Shown in pieces: positions 10,001 through 23,029 of a stretch of DNA of 64,000 nt. A model generated the notes under the pieces. The model worked only from the letters and a program-made list of their open reading frames with translations. It searched no databases and had not been told where the DNA came from. The stretch is taken from positions 1 to 64,000 of the forward strand of contig JAANDG010000079.1 in the NCBI GenBank assembly GCA_036852015.1, read 5' to 3'. Within the stretch, counting starts at the first letter, position 1, and each line of letters opens with the position of its first letter. Position numbers and translations under genes: made by a program. The DNA is from Pelodera strongyloides. Its lineage: Eukaryota; Nematoda; Chromadorea; Rhabditida; Rhabditidae.

Positions 10001-13000
10001 TCAAGTTGAGCACACATCGATGCCATTGACAGGGAATTATTATAATTGCGAATATGCTTCTTGAATTGCATGGAACAGGGATCTCGGCCTACTTGCCGCA
10101 CAATCGCTCGAACGATACCCCGCAAGCATTCTGTATATGGCAGCCTTTGTAGCGTTCACTGGGCGTTCCGCAGTGGAGGTGCCCTGCAGTGGGTGTTCTT
10201 TGAACTCTATCGCTCGGCATGTACTCCGCGCCCTTGGTGTACATGCAAACTTTTGTGTGGTGCTCATGTGAGCGCTCCACAATGGCGTTGCACAGCAAGT
10301 GGATGTTCCTTGAACATTATCGCTCGGCCGATACTCCGCTTCATTGGAGTATAACGCAACATTTTGTGTGGCATTCGAGTGAGCCATCCGCAATGGCGTT
10401 GGTGAGTATATGCAGTCTGCGAGTGCGTAGCTCAGGGCTGGATTCTCGTAGGTTGCTCAAGGTGAGGATAATCTCACGTTGAAAGGCAATATGGAAAATT
10501 TTTGTAAAATAAGAGTAAATAAAGCATTAGACGAAAAAGCGTGATTTCAAGTTTTCAAAATTGGTCGTTCTTTGAGTTTTGTGCCGTGAGTGTTCTTTGA
10601 GCCCTTTGTGCCGCAGAAACGCCCGAACGATACACCACACATATTCCACATATGCAGCCTTTTTTGGACGTTTGTGAGAGGGGCGCTCGGGAAGTGAGAT
10701 GGCTCAGTGCACGGGAACGTGAACTACTGAACCAATCCTACAACCTGAGCGTAACGCACATCATCCAAACACACAATCAATCAAACAAACAAACAAAGCT
10801 CCCAACTTTATATAATAAGATAGTTAAGATTTTACGTCTAAATATCGTGCTCTTTTATTATTATGATTTATTGGAAATTGGAGGGTTTCGGCTAATTCGC
10901 TAATTTAACTAATGAAAACAACGCTGAGTGTTAAAAACTACAAACAGACCAGTGAAATGAAAAAACTGAAGACCAAAGTTAATCAGTAATCAGCAAGCGA
11001 TCTATTCAGTGAAGAAACCGAGATGTTTTTCACAGTGATTTATTGTTCTCTTTTAGCATGGGTACTATTCCCAGCTTCATTCGGCTTATACGGAATTGAG
11101 CGAAAAGATGCAAAATGGTGGGGATGCGGATTCTACTCGTGAGGTGTATACATCGCAAATTGCTCAACTTCAACTGGTAATTCTTCAATTAATTTTTTAT
11201 GGTGTTGCTACGTTGCTAGAATATCCTTAGTAAAGTGTAGAACTAAGTTTGGAAGCAGGGGTACAGGTTGGTGCGTTGAAACACGCAGGAACCACCTCCG
11301 GATTGGTTTTGACCACCTCCGAAAGCAATTAGAAATTTATATATTTGAGTGAAACATGGTGTTTTATTAAAAACGGTCTCACTAAGCTAAGGAAACCAAA
11401 ATCAACCACCTCCATTTATGCACAGAATTTATACCCAGTTTGGAAGAAAGGTCGCGTTAGTTTTTTTTTCTATTGCTTTCACCTTCCTTTTTTGGTTACA
11501 ATTGCGGATACTGTATGCTTGTAAATACTCTTTATTTAGGCGTTGTCAGTTGTTGTTAGTGAAAAGACTGACATTCAAGCGGAACTGAGGAGAACTAAGG
11601 ATCAACTTTTGGAGCATCAGACACAACTATCCACAAACAGAGTAAGGATTGACCTTTTTTGAATTTTGTTTATTTTATTTACTTGATGCCTTGTTTTCGT
11701 TCTTTAGTTTTATTTATTTGATTTGATGATTGATTGACCAATTTATTTTTTTATGCGCGGAATTCAATTATGCTCTGTTCTAGAATTCACATGCGGAGCA
11801 CACAGCCCGAAATGAGCGATCTGAAATAGAAATTAATAATCTACGCTCAGAACTTGAGGAAAAGAACCGAATGCTGGAGAAGAGGTATGTCTGTTTAGTT
11901 TTTAACTTTAATTATTTTCTTCTCGATTATCGTGTGTGACTTTTGACGCGTTGTTCTTTATTTATTTATGTCCCATTTCTACTGTATTTTGATGATTTGC
12001 TTCGTACTATTCTTATTGTTGATCTTCCTTATTGCAATTAGATTACTACTTATTATTATTAGTTTACTACCTACTAGATTCTTTGTGCTTATTTATTGAT
12101 CGTTCGTAATTCATGCGTATGTATTCTAATATCCATGTCCGATTTAGATCAAAAGAGTTGGAATTTGAGCGCACTGAATCCTCCAATCTACAGGTGCAAT
12201 TACTCTCGCTACAACAAGATCGAAATGAAGCTCAAGTAAGTGTTTTTGTGGTTTGTAGTTTGTATTAATATCCCAATATCCGTGTTTCCATTTTCATATT
12301 TATTGTGCCAGTGCGTTTTTTTTTCGTCCGCATGTTTTATTTTATTCTGTATTCGATTTGATTTACAACTGTCATTCGAATCATTAATGCTTTTTAAGGC
12401 TCGCTTGAAGAATGTGTATCGGGAAAAAGTTGCTCTTGATTCTGAACTGAAGGTGGGTCTTAAACTTAAAAGGATGTATTTTTCATTCTTAATTGCAGCA
12501 TACAGTTTACATGCTTATTTTTATTTTGAAGATTGCTACTACTGTTACCTTACCTTAACTGTGCAATTTGGGGAAGCAGTCTGCAAATGTTTACAAGCTT
12601 TGTTTGTTTTGTTGCACACAACCTCTGCTTGTTATAGAAGCATTTGGGTATCGGTATCATATAATTTCGTTTTTAGTTAGCACATTATCAGCTTGTTGAT
12701 TGATTTTTATTTCGGAAGTTTTTTCCGGCTCAAGAAACTCTGGTGTCAGTCAGATGTCATTTTTTTGCGTTTCAGAACATTCGAAAGGATCTTCAAATGA
12801 AGGAGTTGTACATAAAACAGTTGAGCTCACACAGCTCTGAATTACCTTCTACTGGTGAAGAGCTGGGAAAGCTAACAGGTTTGATATTCTCCTCGTCTTG
12901 GTCTTATTATTATTATTATTATTATTATTTATATTATTAATATTATTATTATTATTTATATTATTATTATTATTCATTATTCATACATTTTCTTGTGTGG

Positions 13001-16000
13001 ACGCGTCTTCAAAAGCGGGTTTTCATGTAGTTTGTTGTTGTGAAATTATTCAATCGCTATCACAGTTTAATTTCGAACACCTCAATATAGAAGAAGTCGA
13101 AACGTTACGAGCAGAAATTCTGAGGCTTAAAGCGGAAAATGCGGAAGCACTGAAAACGTCCGAGGATGTGAAGGCTTACTACTGTGAATATGGAAAGCAG
13201 ATCAACGAGAACTATTCGAAACTTAATATGCAGGTAAGCGTAACTGCGTAACTCTTTTTTCTGTGTTGACCTGTGAGGATGTGAGCCCTTTTTCTATAAT
13301 AGTTGTCGTTTCCTTATTTTATTATAATGTTTTTCAGTTTGAAGAAGTTTCGTCCGCAAGATTCCATTTGGAGAATCGCAATCGTGAATTAGAAGATGAA
13401 CTTCGAATGCTAAGCGCTGAGCTGGCCCAAGTACGGGAAAAGACGACAGGGCAAGTCGTGGCGATGGGTACCGAGGTATATTTACTAAATATTTTTAAAG
13501 TAATTATTTCGTTTCGTTGTTGCCCATCCCTTTCCCTTTGCTTACCTAATTTTGCTTCGTGAATTTACATTATCGGATATTGTTTTAGAATGCAGACGTC
13601 CCCACGGTTGAAGAACAAAAGCAATGTGTAAGTTCTTCTTCTTCCTTTGTATTTAATAACATTTTTTATGTACTAAATACTAACAGTTTTTTGCTCTATT
13701 ATTTGTATTGTAATAAGTTTGACATTTAGTTTGTTTTTGCCGACGAATGATCTGTTTATTGTATTCGTTTCCTGTTATTTTGTGAGTGTGTTTTTTCACT
13801 GATTGTGAGTGTTTTCAGTCAGAAGAGGACATTATGCGAGTTCATTCCACATGGCAAAGGAAACTGGAAGAGTGCGAGAAAGAACTCCAAGATCAGTTGC
13901 ACAACAAGGTATCAATTATATATTCTATTTATTTTTGTTGGAACTTCTTCCTTTGAAGGGACACGTTGTTTTTGCGTCTCATTTTCGTCTTTTTTTCATT
14001 CTTTTGTTTCGTTTCTATGACCAGTTTATTTGCATTTGTGATGTGAGTTTTGTAGGGCCTTGGGCTTATTATAGAAGCTGCTGATGATTTATGCAGCTGC
14101 AGCATATTGTTAGTTGTTTTTCAAATATCTTTCTTTTCATTAAAAAAATATCTTTAGGACCGTTTACTATTCGAACGTGAGCAGACAACAGCCGAATTGC
14201 AAGTGAGACTACGGCTTTTGGAGGAAAGTTCCACTCAAATGAAGGAGAACTCTGGTGTAAGTTTTTAGCTTCTAATGTTTAGCCTGTAACTTTGTTGCTG
14301 TATTTAAAAATTTATTTTGAAATTTGTTTTCATGTGGTTGAATATCCTTCGGCTGCTGTGTGAAGAATTATGTGGGCTGTTTGGGTAATATAATATAATG
14401 CTTCCGATTTAGGATCTTCTTGCCCTGGCCGAACAGCTTCAAAGTGAGAAGGCGACAGTGTCACGAGCTGTTGCACAGAACAAGGAACTCAAAGAACAGC
14501 TGATTGAAACTGAAGGTACATTTGGTTATGGTTATCTTCATTTTTTGTTGGTAGGTATAAATTCCGTGCTTAAATGGAGGTGGTTTCTTTAGCTTAGTGA
14601 TAGACCGTTTTAATTTTAATAAGCAGCATGTTTCGGTCAAATATATTAATTTGTAATTGCTTCCGGAGATGAAACACACACCAACATGTACGCCTGGTTG
14701 GTAGTTGTAGTTGGTGGTGGGTTTGGTCCAAGCTATGTTTTGTACCCGTACCCTTTTTTAGATCGTTTGATCGCTCTCACTGGTGAAAAGTGCGAACTTG
14801 AGCTTGCCCGACAATCCGCAGAACACCAAATTGGGCAATTGCAACTCAGGATTGAGCAATTGGTGAGTCGATTTTTTTTTTGTAAAAAAAAGGATTATTA
14901 TCTGGGTTGAATTTGTCGCCATTTTGACTCGTATTTCCCTGTGAACTGTTGCACGATTAGTTAGTTGCAGAGTGCGGCGTTTGATCGTAGACCGTCCCTG
15001 CCGCATGCCTCTAATGTTGTTCACGTCGAGTTGCCACAGGTGCTTTTTGAGATTTAATTAATCAAATGTGTCCGCATATAGTTTTGGTATGCAGTGTTTA
15101 TGCTTAATGTGCCCTTAGCCCTTGTTTCCCAATCTCGTTGTAACATAATGAGACGTTGACAAAACCTAAATTGTCTTAAAAAACGGTATTTGTTACAGTC
15201 GAATGACAATTCGGCTTCATTGGTGCCTCATGGAACACATGTTCTTGTACCTCCTACGCAGCCGGACCAGATTGTTACTGTATCTGAGGTTGGTGGGAAA
15301 TTCATTCCTGTTATTAATTGTTATTAATAAATTCACCACATAGTTAAATGCCAGTGCGAGTATATTCCGTAGCCTTGTTCAGCGTTGATTCACCACGGAT
15401 GTACAGGACTTGTTTCTGTATTTTCAGATTGAAGAAACACAGACAACAGTGACTGAGCAACCGGAGAGTGTTTTGGCTGGAGACAGTATGATGAGGCAGA
15501 CAGTATTGGAAAGGCAAGGAGAAGATGAAGTACGGAAGACAGATGCTGATTCAGATTCAGATGATAGTGTGGGTTTAAGATTTGATCCTTCGTTTTTTTT
15601 TCTTCCGAAGTGATGAGTGTTCTAGGTTCAAGTCTTCCTTCATAAGTGATATCCCATGTTTATTTTTTTGTGCTTTTGGTTAATAAATCTTGTTTTCTAC
15701 ATTTTTAACTGAAAGACTCATAGTAGCATAGTAAAGATTTAGGGCTGCCGGGTCCGTTGTATGTCAGACACAGGACCTACAAACCTACGTGGAGTTGAGT
15801 TGAAGATAGGACGTGGTATTAAAAAAGTTGCCTTTTTAGATTTCGACAGGCGATGCCAGCGACGGCGAAATGGAGCGCGAGAATCAGGATAGAGACAGGG
15901 AGCAGAGTCAGGACCTGTCTTTTGAGCTGGAGCAGACGAGAAGGCAATTGGAGGATGTGAGGATTTTCTATGTATTTTCAACTTTCGTTGGATTGATTTA

Positions 16001-19000
16001 ACTAGTCCTAGTCTCTTTTTTTGTGTGCAACATTTGCGTTTAGGTACGCGCGGAACTACGCCGAAGCAACACGCAAAATGAGGCTATGAATCAGATTATG
16101 CGACAGGTTGGTTTTTATGAAGTATTCTAGCCACGCTGGCTGGCCCGATGCACCTAGCGAAACTGTCGGTGTGGTGAATTTCCATATCTCACGTCTCAAA
16201 ATGTTCTAGAATGCCGAGGACGAGAATCAGAATAGTATTCTGGTGGAATTGGACCAGGCCGTTTCCAGGATCCATGACCTCACACAAGAGAATCGAACCC
16301 TCAGGTAGGTAGATTTTCTTTATTTGTGTAGCTATTTAAATTGCGGACTTCTATATGAATTTTTTATTTTTACGACTTTCCATTTTTATCTATAACCAGT
16401 CGGCTACCGCCGCCTGAGGCGTCTTTCCAATATTCGCTGATGGTCGCTATGTTTCACTGGGCTATATCTATAAGTAGAGGCAACTCTTTCTCGCAAGAAT
16501 AGTTTCCTGGGGAAAGAACTTAGTTTCTGTTGACTATATTTCTCCTAAATTGTCTGCAACTTGCTCTACTCTGGACATCGAAAAAATTGCCAAAGCCTAA
16601 AAGCAGCTTAATATCGCGTGGCTGATACGCCGCAATGTTTCGCCGCAATGTATCCAAAGAGTCTCCAGTCTTTCTTTTTCTTTTTGAAACCCATACCAAT
16701 ATTGAACACGGGTTAGAACTTAGTTTCTGTTGACTATATTCCTCCTAAATTGTCTGCAACTTGGACTCTACCTCTACAATATCGAAAAAATTTCAAATCC
16801 TAAAAAAGGAATGTGCCTGGATGATACGTCGCAATGTTTCGCCGCAATGTATCCAAAGAGTCTCCAGTCTTTCTTTTTCTTTTTGAAACCCATACCAATA
16901 TTGAACACGGGTTAGAACTTAGTTTCTGTTGACTATATTCCTCCTAAATTGTCTGCAACTTGCTGGACTCTACCTCTACAATATCGAAAAAATTTCAAAT
17001 CCTAAAAAAGGAATGTGCCTGGATGATAAGTCGCAATGTTTCGCTGGGCTATATAAGTTAGAAGCAAACATTTGTCTGAAGGAAATGGTTTCACTTTTGT
17101 TATTTTCCTTTTGAAACCTACACCAATATCAAACACGGGGATATAACTTAGTTTCTGTTGACTATATTCCTCCTAAATAAGGACGGGCGCCACGGGGAAC
17201 ATCAAGTTGAGCACACATCGATGCCATTGACAGGGAAATTATTATAATTGCGAATATGCTTCTTGAATTGCATGGAACAGGGATCTCGGCCTACTTGCCG
17301 CACAATCGCTCGAACGATACCCCGCAAGCATTCTGTATATGGCAGCCTTTGTAGCGTTCACTGGGCGTTCCGCAGTGGAGGTGCCCTGCAGTGGGTGTTC
17401 TTTGAACTCTATCGCTCGGCATGTACTCCGCGCCCTTGGTGTACATGCAAATTTTGTGTGGTGCTCATGTGACCGCTCCACAATGCCGTTGCACAGCAAG
17501 CGGATGTTCCTTGAACATTATCGCTCGGCCGATACTCCGCTTCCTTGGAGTATAATGCAACATTTTGCGTGGCATTCGTGTGAGCCATCCGCAATGGCGT
17601 TGGTGAGTCTATGCAGTGAGTATATGCAGTCTGCGAATGCGTAGCTCAGGGCTGGATTCTCGTAGGTTGCTCAAGGTGAGGATAATCTCACGTTGAAGGC
17701 AATATGGAAAAGTTTTGTAAAATAAGAGTAAATAAAGCATTAGACGAAAAAGCGTGATTTCAAGTTTTCAAAATTGGTCGTTCTTTGAGTTTTGTGCCGT
17801 GAGTGTTCTTTGAACCCTTTGTGCCGCAGAAACGCCCGAACGATACACCACACATATTCCACATATGCAGCCTTTTTTGGACGTTTGTGAGAGGGGCGCT
17901 CGGGAAGTGAGATGGCTCAGTGCACGGGAACGTGAACTACTGAACCAATCCTACAACCTGAGCGTAACGCACATCATCCAAACACACAATCAATCAAACA
18001 AACAAACAAACAAACAAAGCTCCCAGCTTTATATAATAAGATTGCTTAAAGGAGGAGGCTCACGAAAATGAAGTGCTCAAATAGTTTCCTTTTATCGAAG
18101 GATAATGGGTTTATCTTTCAAAAAAACAAGTATTATAAGGTTCAGCGCTTTAGTTTGGAGGAATTAATTAATCTAAGAACTCGAAGTCAAATAAAATAAC
18201 CTATCGTATGCAAGGTAGACTTCAAAGTTAAACATGCAAATTTACAAGTCATTTTGCAAGCCAGCACAAAATTTGCATGCCCACTATGGAAATCAACTAT
18301 TTTTTACGATCCAAAATGTTGATAGAATTCATAGTTTTATATTGATTTACTCCTTCCAGTTAAAAGCTTTTGCATTGTAAAGCATGTCTTTCGGAACTTA
18401 ATACCATCATCTTTCGATAAAAGGAAACCATTCGAGCACTTCATTCTCGTGAGCCTCCTCCTTTAAAGAGAAATACCAGCCGGTTTTTGAAACGCATTGT
18501 GGACACCAGCACATCATTCTTACGCAAATTACGTAAATAAAAAATCGTGCTAAATTCGTGCAAATTAGAATAAATACGTAAGAATTCAGTTGTCCACGAT
18601 GCGTTTCAATAACCGGCCGGTATTTCGCTTTAACTAAATTGGTTTACTCTTTTCTAGGGAGGAACTCAGCGTGGCTCGAAATGGTATCGATGTATTGGAA
18701 AAGGAGCTGCTCGAACTCCAGAACAAGAGTTCCACAGCCTCTGCATCTGCAACGTTGGTTCTTAGGAATAGTCTCTCTTTTTACTGTAAAATTACCTTTT
18801 TTATATAACTTTATGTGTGCTGATATGTATCCTCGAGGGCTCATGGAGACGATAATTTCTGATTGTCGAATTGTTCCATGTGTATGTATTTTTCACAGTT
18901 CAGCGTTCCTACAGCCGCTCAAATCGTGGGCACAACGGAAGTCAACGTAATTGAGTTGGAGGCGGCGACCATGCGTATTAATTACCTGAAACAGGAAAAT

Positions 19001-19210
19001 GAGGAACTCGGGTTGGTTCTTGTTCTTAGGAAATATGTTTACTGTGCTGTTTACATTTGATACACGTATTTGTTTCTTTAACTGCCTTATGGTTGGTACA
19101 CTTACAACTGTTTTTTGTGTGTATGATTATTCCACACTCGTGTTTATTTACCTGCCCCATACACTTGCTATTTGTTGTTGTTATTATTATAATTATTATT
19201 ATAATTATTA

Positions 19211-19242
<32 letters not shown>

Positions 19243-19267
19243 ATTATATTATTATTATTATTAATTA

Positions 19268-19304
<37 letters not shown>

Positions 19305-22137
19305 ATTATTAATATTATTAGCTAGCTCGTTATTTTAGTGAAGAAGTGAAGCGATTAAGAATTCGTCTTGACGAAACGACTGCTGAACTTGAAAGTCGTC
19401 TGAAGGCTGATGACGCTGACAGTGAAAAGAATTCGGACGAGGTGTGTTTGCATTAATTTATTTATTACATGTTTTATTCGTGTACGTGTTTTCGCGTTTA
19501 CTGGTATCTTTTTTTCAGTGTTACTTTGACACGTCTGACACGTCACCTTTTTATCATGCTCATCAGCTCATCGGCGTGTATTGTGATCTCATATAGAACC
19601 CAAAAAATGCAAAAAATCTGTAATTGCCACTTTTAAGGGGATTATATAATATAATTGTAATACCAGTTTCAGGTCAGCATCCCCGTACACCCGCCACTTT
19701 CTTTAACTCCAGTTATAGATGTAGTACAAACCGAGGTTTGCTATTTATTTTAATTTTTAGGCGTCGATTTTTTTTGTTTAATTTTTGACTTTTTGCCTTG
19801 CCGGCCAATTCTTGTAGCACTTGTGTTTTGGTGTTGAATCAACACCAAATGTTGAACCGAATCACGTTTTGATGTTTTGTATTTTAGCCTGAAAATTCGA
19901 CTTCGAGTGCAGAAAGCGAGGAGGATCCTATCCCTAGTGAAGGGGAGTCAAACCAGGGAGTCAGTCGGAAAACCGTTGTTGGAACAGATGAATGGGCCAG
20001 ATCTGAGCTGGAAAGGAGATTTTCAGAGACAATGGATCGGGTTGCACAGTTGCAGGAGCAAATTGATCGATTGGGTGGGGATATTCTTTATTGTTACATC
20101 AGTTCAAGTTCTTTGCGGGTGGGTGATATGCGACTCATGTCAGTCCTATCCTTGATACTTGATAGTCTCAAAGTCATACGACCTCAAAAGCAGCAAACGT
20201 TTGCTATTCATTGACCCTTTGTGCGTTTCTCATCGTACTTCAAGATGTAATCAAATCATTTCAATTTCAGAGCACATCAATATCCAACTGCAGCTGGAGA
20301 ATGACACAATTGCCGATCACGTAGTCTTGTATCAACATCAACGGCGACTGATTAGAGAGCGGCTCAGACAGAAAGACGAACAGATGCGAGCACTGGAGCA
20401 AGAGAGGGAGAGGGTGGTGAAGAGGTGGGCTTTTTGGATCGATCGGAATTCCTTGACATTTGTAACATTATGACTCTGTTTTGCAAATTCCTGCTATGTA
20501 TGTCTTTGAATTTATTTTACATTTCATCGTCCCTTACATAGCATAAAACACCCCGCCAAATGCGGACATCACCTCCCGATCCGTAGTGCATTATATGTAA
20601 ATTAGTCTAAATCACCTCTGCAAATTAGTCCAAATCACCTCCCCAAAATTCTGAGATGCGGACCTAATTTATTCTCTGGTCCCTTATCGCTTGATCCTCA
20701 ACGATAAACCACACGATTCCCTAACAGTTTTAATTGGTTTACTTGCCTGGATGTCAACAACGCTTTCAGGTGCCAAGAGCTTCAAGAAGCATTGATGAGC
20801 GTTTTGGGCGAAACCGGAGCGTTGAAGGTTTGTTAATTTGTTTGTCCCTTTTTTGTTTGCTTGTTTTTGTTTGGAACTGGATGTATATGATTCCCCCTTT
20901 ATGTGTTCACATTGGTTTCCTCCTTGCAAGGCAATGTCTTATAATTGTGGACCACCCACGATGGTTTATATTTTTCGACCACCCACGGTGTCATAATTTT
21001 AGATTAGACCACCCACGAAGTTTCATACATAATTGTGGACCACCCACGATGTTTTATTATTTTGGGCCACCCCACTGTTTCATAATTTTGGACCACCCAC
21101 GATGTTTTGTAATTTTGGCCGACCGCTGAAATTAATCCATACTTACTGTTGATTACTGACGTTGGCCGACTACGATAATAAGATCCTACTTTTAGAAGTA
21201 CGACGTTGTGGAGAAGGGGCTCAAGAGCTCTCGTAGGACAGCGCGTCGTACTGCTTCTCGGTCGTATAGTCACTCTACGGTTGACGAACTAAGTGGCGAT
21301 GAGGAGTGTCTGGTGGATGGAGCGGAACAAGCGGTACGAGCTTATTGTGATTTCCATTGGATTTCTATTATTGACTTATTATTTACAACAAATTCGTCGG
21401 ATTATGTTTTCATCCCATTCTACTGCAAATTGCAACTGAAATGTAATGTTTATTTCACTACTCTCAGATGGGGCCTATTTTTCGTGTTCTGTATTTTAGG
21501 CACCTATATACAGAGTAGATTTGATTGGTTTGAATTTTTATATATTTTAGTGGGTGTTTTTTTCTTCAGATTCCTTCGCGATCTTCTCCGGATTCAGATT
21601 CGCCACTTGAAGATGTGCAACATTCTACGGATAAGACGGAATTGCAAGAAGTAACGCAAGGGTATGTCATTTCTTTTTGTTTTTTTTTCTGTTAATGTAA
21701 TGCATGTATGAGGGAAGACAGTTGTGCACGTTTTTTTCTGTGAGTTTTTCAAATATATTTCTTCCAATCTGAGTTATTTAAATATTATTTAACGTGCTCA
21801 TTTTGTTCAGTTGCATTTCTGATGAAAATGCCAAGGAGGCGGCTGTGCAGAAGATTTTGCAAATTATCAACGAAATTCAGGTAGGGAACTAGTGTTTATT
21901 GGCGTTTATGTCACGGATCTTGGCGTATTCCGTGTAAATTTAAAAATAAGCCTGTACTATTTTTTTACTTACAATTAGCACTTTTGTGTTTGTATTTATA
22001 TTTTACTTGTTATTTATTGGTCACGTGTAATTATCTATGTTTTCAATTCTGTTCATCTGTTTCAGACGCCTTCCGTACCGTTACCCGATTACCGTGTGCA
22101 CTGCAGTCAATGCATTGGAGAGATCAAACACTTGTAG
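7006..22137 (+). CDS. GOLGA2: GM130 / GOLGA2 golgin homologue, 35 exons
   Basis: Long coiled-coil golgin of the cis-Golgi; GM130 tethers vesicles through p115 at its N-terminus and is anchored by GRASP65 at its C-terminus. The model gives about 1,143 residues (human about 1,000). Exons include 7006-7053, 7331-7414, 7704-7777, 8215-8350, 8549-8632, 11057-11176, 11540-11641, 11784-11884, 12148-12235, 12399-12452, 12776-12878, 13091-13233, 13338-13475, 14413-14515, 14762-14862, 19888-20074, 20271-20424 and 22066-22137. Family marks are the basic N-terminal SLARKKLKEFEARR (GM130 has SKLAAAKKKLREYQQR), the block LAEQLQSEKATVSRAV…NKELKEQL, and ENDTIADHVVLYQHQR near the C-terminus (GM130 ETDTIGEYIALYQNQR). 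The last residues are IGEIKHL, hydrophobic like the GRASP-binding end. All junction phases agree; only the exon 3/4 junction has two workable solutions. Introns carry a LINE fragment, repeats and MITEs. Confidence 0.92.
7843..8124. mobile_element. foldback element in GM130 intron 3
   Basis: Two long inverted arms (about 7849-7950 and 8020-8119) begin and end GCGCGTTCGGGATTG / CAATCCCGAACGCGC. They are nearly complementary over roughly 100 bp around a short AT-rich centre. The arms extend into the middle of the element, as in MITE-type foldbacks. Flanking TTA is present on both sides, but the target duplication is uncertain. Confidence 0.75.
8702..10822 (+). repeat. unclassified interspersed repeat R1, copy 1
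   Basis: Begins TATAACCAGTCGGCTACCGC and matches 16391-18042 over almost its whole length; a LINE fragment interrupts it at 9058-9728. The right half holds diverged internal repeats of about 115-120 bp built around ATCGCTCGG, ACTCCGC and GCTCCACAATGGCGTT, then an AATCAATCAAACAAAC tract. No long reading frame belongs to it. It lies between GM130 exons 5 and 6. Confidence 0.75.
9058..9728 (-). mobile_element. 5'-truncated non-LTR retrotransposon (LINE) fragment
   Basis: The minus-strand frame 9661-9206 reads MEYASEVWNPHQLTLINKIE… through RRVVRSWNSLPLEVF to the stop. This is the C-terminal tail typical of CR1/jockey-type reverse transcriptase proteins (YASxVWxP, Ixx-hydrophobic-ExVQ, SWNSLP). 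The catalytic core is absent because the copy is 5'-truncated. R1 copy 2 at 16712-16735 provides the uninterrupted site, with GTTT repeated on both sides of the insertion. Dead copy. Confidence 0.8.
12900..12972 (+). repeat. (TTA)n microsatellite in GM130 intron
   Basis: TTATTATTA with occasional ATATTAT interruptions, immediately after the donor region of the intron following exon 12776-12878. Confidence 0.85.
16391..18042 (+). repeat. unclassified interspersed repeat R1, copy 2
   Basis: Second full copy of the repeat at 8702-10822. It has no LINE insertion but contains a roughly 200-bp internal direct duplication (CGCCGCAATGTATCCAAAGA… at 16631 and 16842). The copy is followed at once by a TTAA-bounded MITE at 18046. 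It lies between GM130 exons 16210-16304 and 18658-18757. Confidence 0.75.
18046..18466. mobile_element. TTAA-bounded MITE, family with TIR AAAGGAGGAGGCTCACGA
   Basis: Starts TTAAAGGAGGAGGCTCACGA and ends in its inverse TCGTGAGCCTCCTCCTTTAA. The inverted arms extend further inward (GAAGTGCTC / GAGCACTTC and beyond, about 60 bp). About 420 bp, no coding frame. It shares its right TTAA with the next MITE. Confidence 0.85.
18463..18633. mobile_element. TTAA-bounded MITE, AAAGCGAAATACC family
   Basis: Bounded by TTAA, with termini AAAGAGAAATACCAGCCGG and CCGGCCGGTATTTCGCTTT and inner arms GTTTTTGAAACGCAT / ATGCGTTTCAATAAC. About 170 bp. Its right end is 24 bases upstream of GM130 exon 18658. Confidence 0.88.
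19183..19322 (+). repeat. (ATT)n microsatellite in GM130 intron
   Basis: About 140 bases of ATT/TTA repeats with ATATTAT interruptions, ending only some 16 bases before the acceptor of exon 19339-19441. Confidence 0.85.
20940..21120 (+). repeat. degenerate GACCACCCACGATG tandem repeat in GM130 intron
   Basis: Six to seven copies of GACCACCCACGATGTTTTAT-like words separated by 15-35 bases of T-rich sequence. Confidence 0.7.
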
Positions 22138-22810
22138 AAACGTTTGTTTATTAATTTTATTTATTTTTGTGAAAAAAATTTAGACATTCCTTGAGTAGGT
22201 TCTTCCCTTACATATCACACATAACTGTCAGTTTTGTCTTTTTTTGATATTATTTATATTTCTTTTGCTTCTGTCTGTATTTCCCACGTGGGTGGGTTCT
22301 TCTAACTTGTGTAGTGCACAACGATTTATTTAGTTTTAAACGTGCATAATTCTTACTTACTCGGAAATTGCAATTTTTCGCGTTGGGTCGTTTGCTTTCG
22401 CTTCCGCCTTTTGTTTGGCGCTAGTTTCCTGCGATTGATATTTATCTGTGATAATGTCGAATTTTGTTGGGGAGGTTGTTAAGCTTAAGTTCATGGTTTA
22501 TGATTTCTTCCACCTCAAGTCAGTGTCGACGTCCAATTATTTATTAGCAGTTTTGATGCTATCAGACTAAATTTCCAAGACTATTTGTGATATTATACCT
22601 AGTCGTTTCTTATCTGAGTGGCCAAATCTTATAGTTCATCCTGAAACTAAATTACGGTATGTAATAAAAGATCATTCTTTATTTATTTTGTAAAATTAAG
22701 CAGTTTCTGTAGAACTATTTATTGTAGTTTTTGGTTTCTTTCCTACTCTACTGGTGGTTGTGTGTCTTCGATCTTTGTTTACTGTAGTATTAGTAGGAGA
22801 ATAATAATAA
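22138..22810. other. 3' flank of GM130; candidate poly(A) signal
   Basis: No gene recognised. AT-rich, with AATAAA at 22663-22668 that could serve the GM130 transcript. The TMEM229 duplication unit starts at its right end. Confidence 0.4.
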
Positions 22811-23029
22811 TTGTAATTATTGTGTAAGTTTTTCCTATTGTATATGTATAATAAAGTTTTTTTTTATAATTTTATCGCTATATTTGTTTAGATTTTGTGA
22901 GGTTTTATCTATCCTACAGAATAACGAAGACCGTGATTTATGTTTACCTGTTTTTGCTATGTTTGCCGCTATGCAGCTGTATTTTTGAACTTAGAGTACG
23001 GTTGGTTAATTGACAGAATCTGTAGCTTT

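Noticed and set aside
10040..10482. Overlapping open frames on both strands within R1
   Set aside because: Cys/Arg/Ser-rich shadow translations of internal 115-120-bp repeats; the second R1 copy differs by frame-changing indels.
19057..19338. Hydrophobic Ile/Tyr/Leu-rich open frames as membrane proteins
   Set aside because: Translations of the (ATT)n microsatellite inside a GM130 intron.
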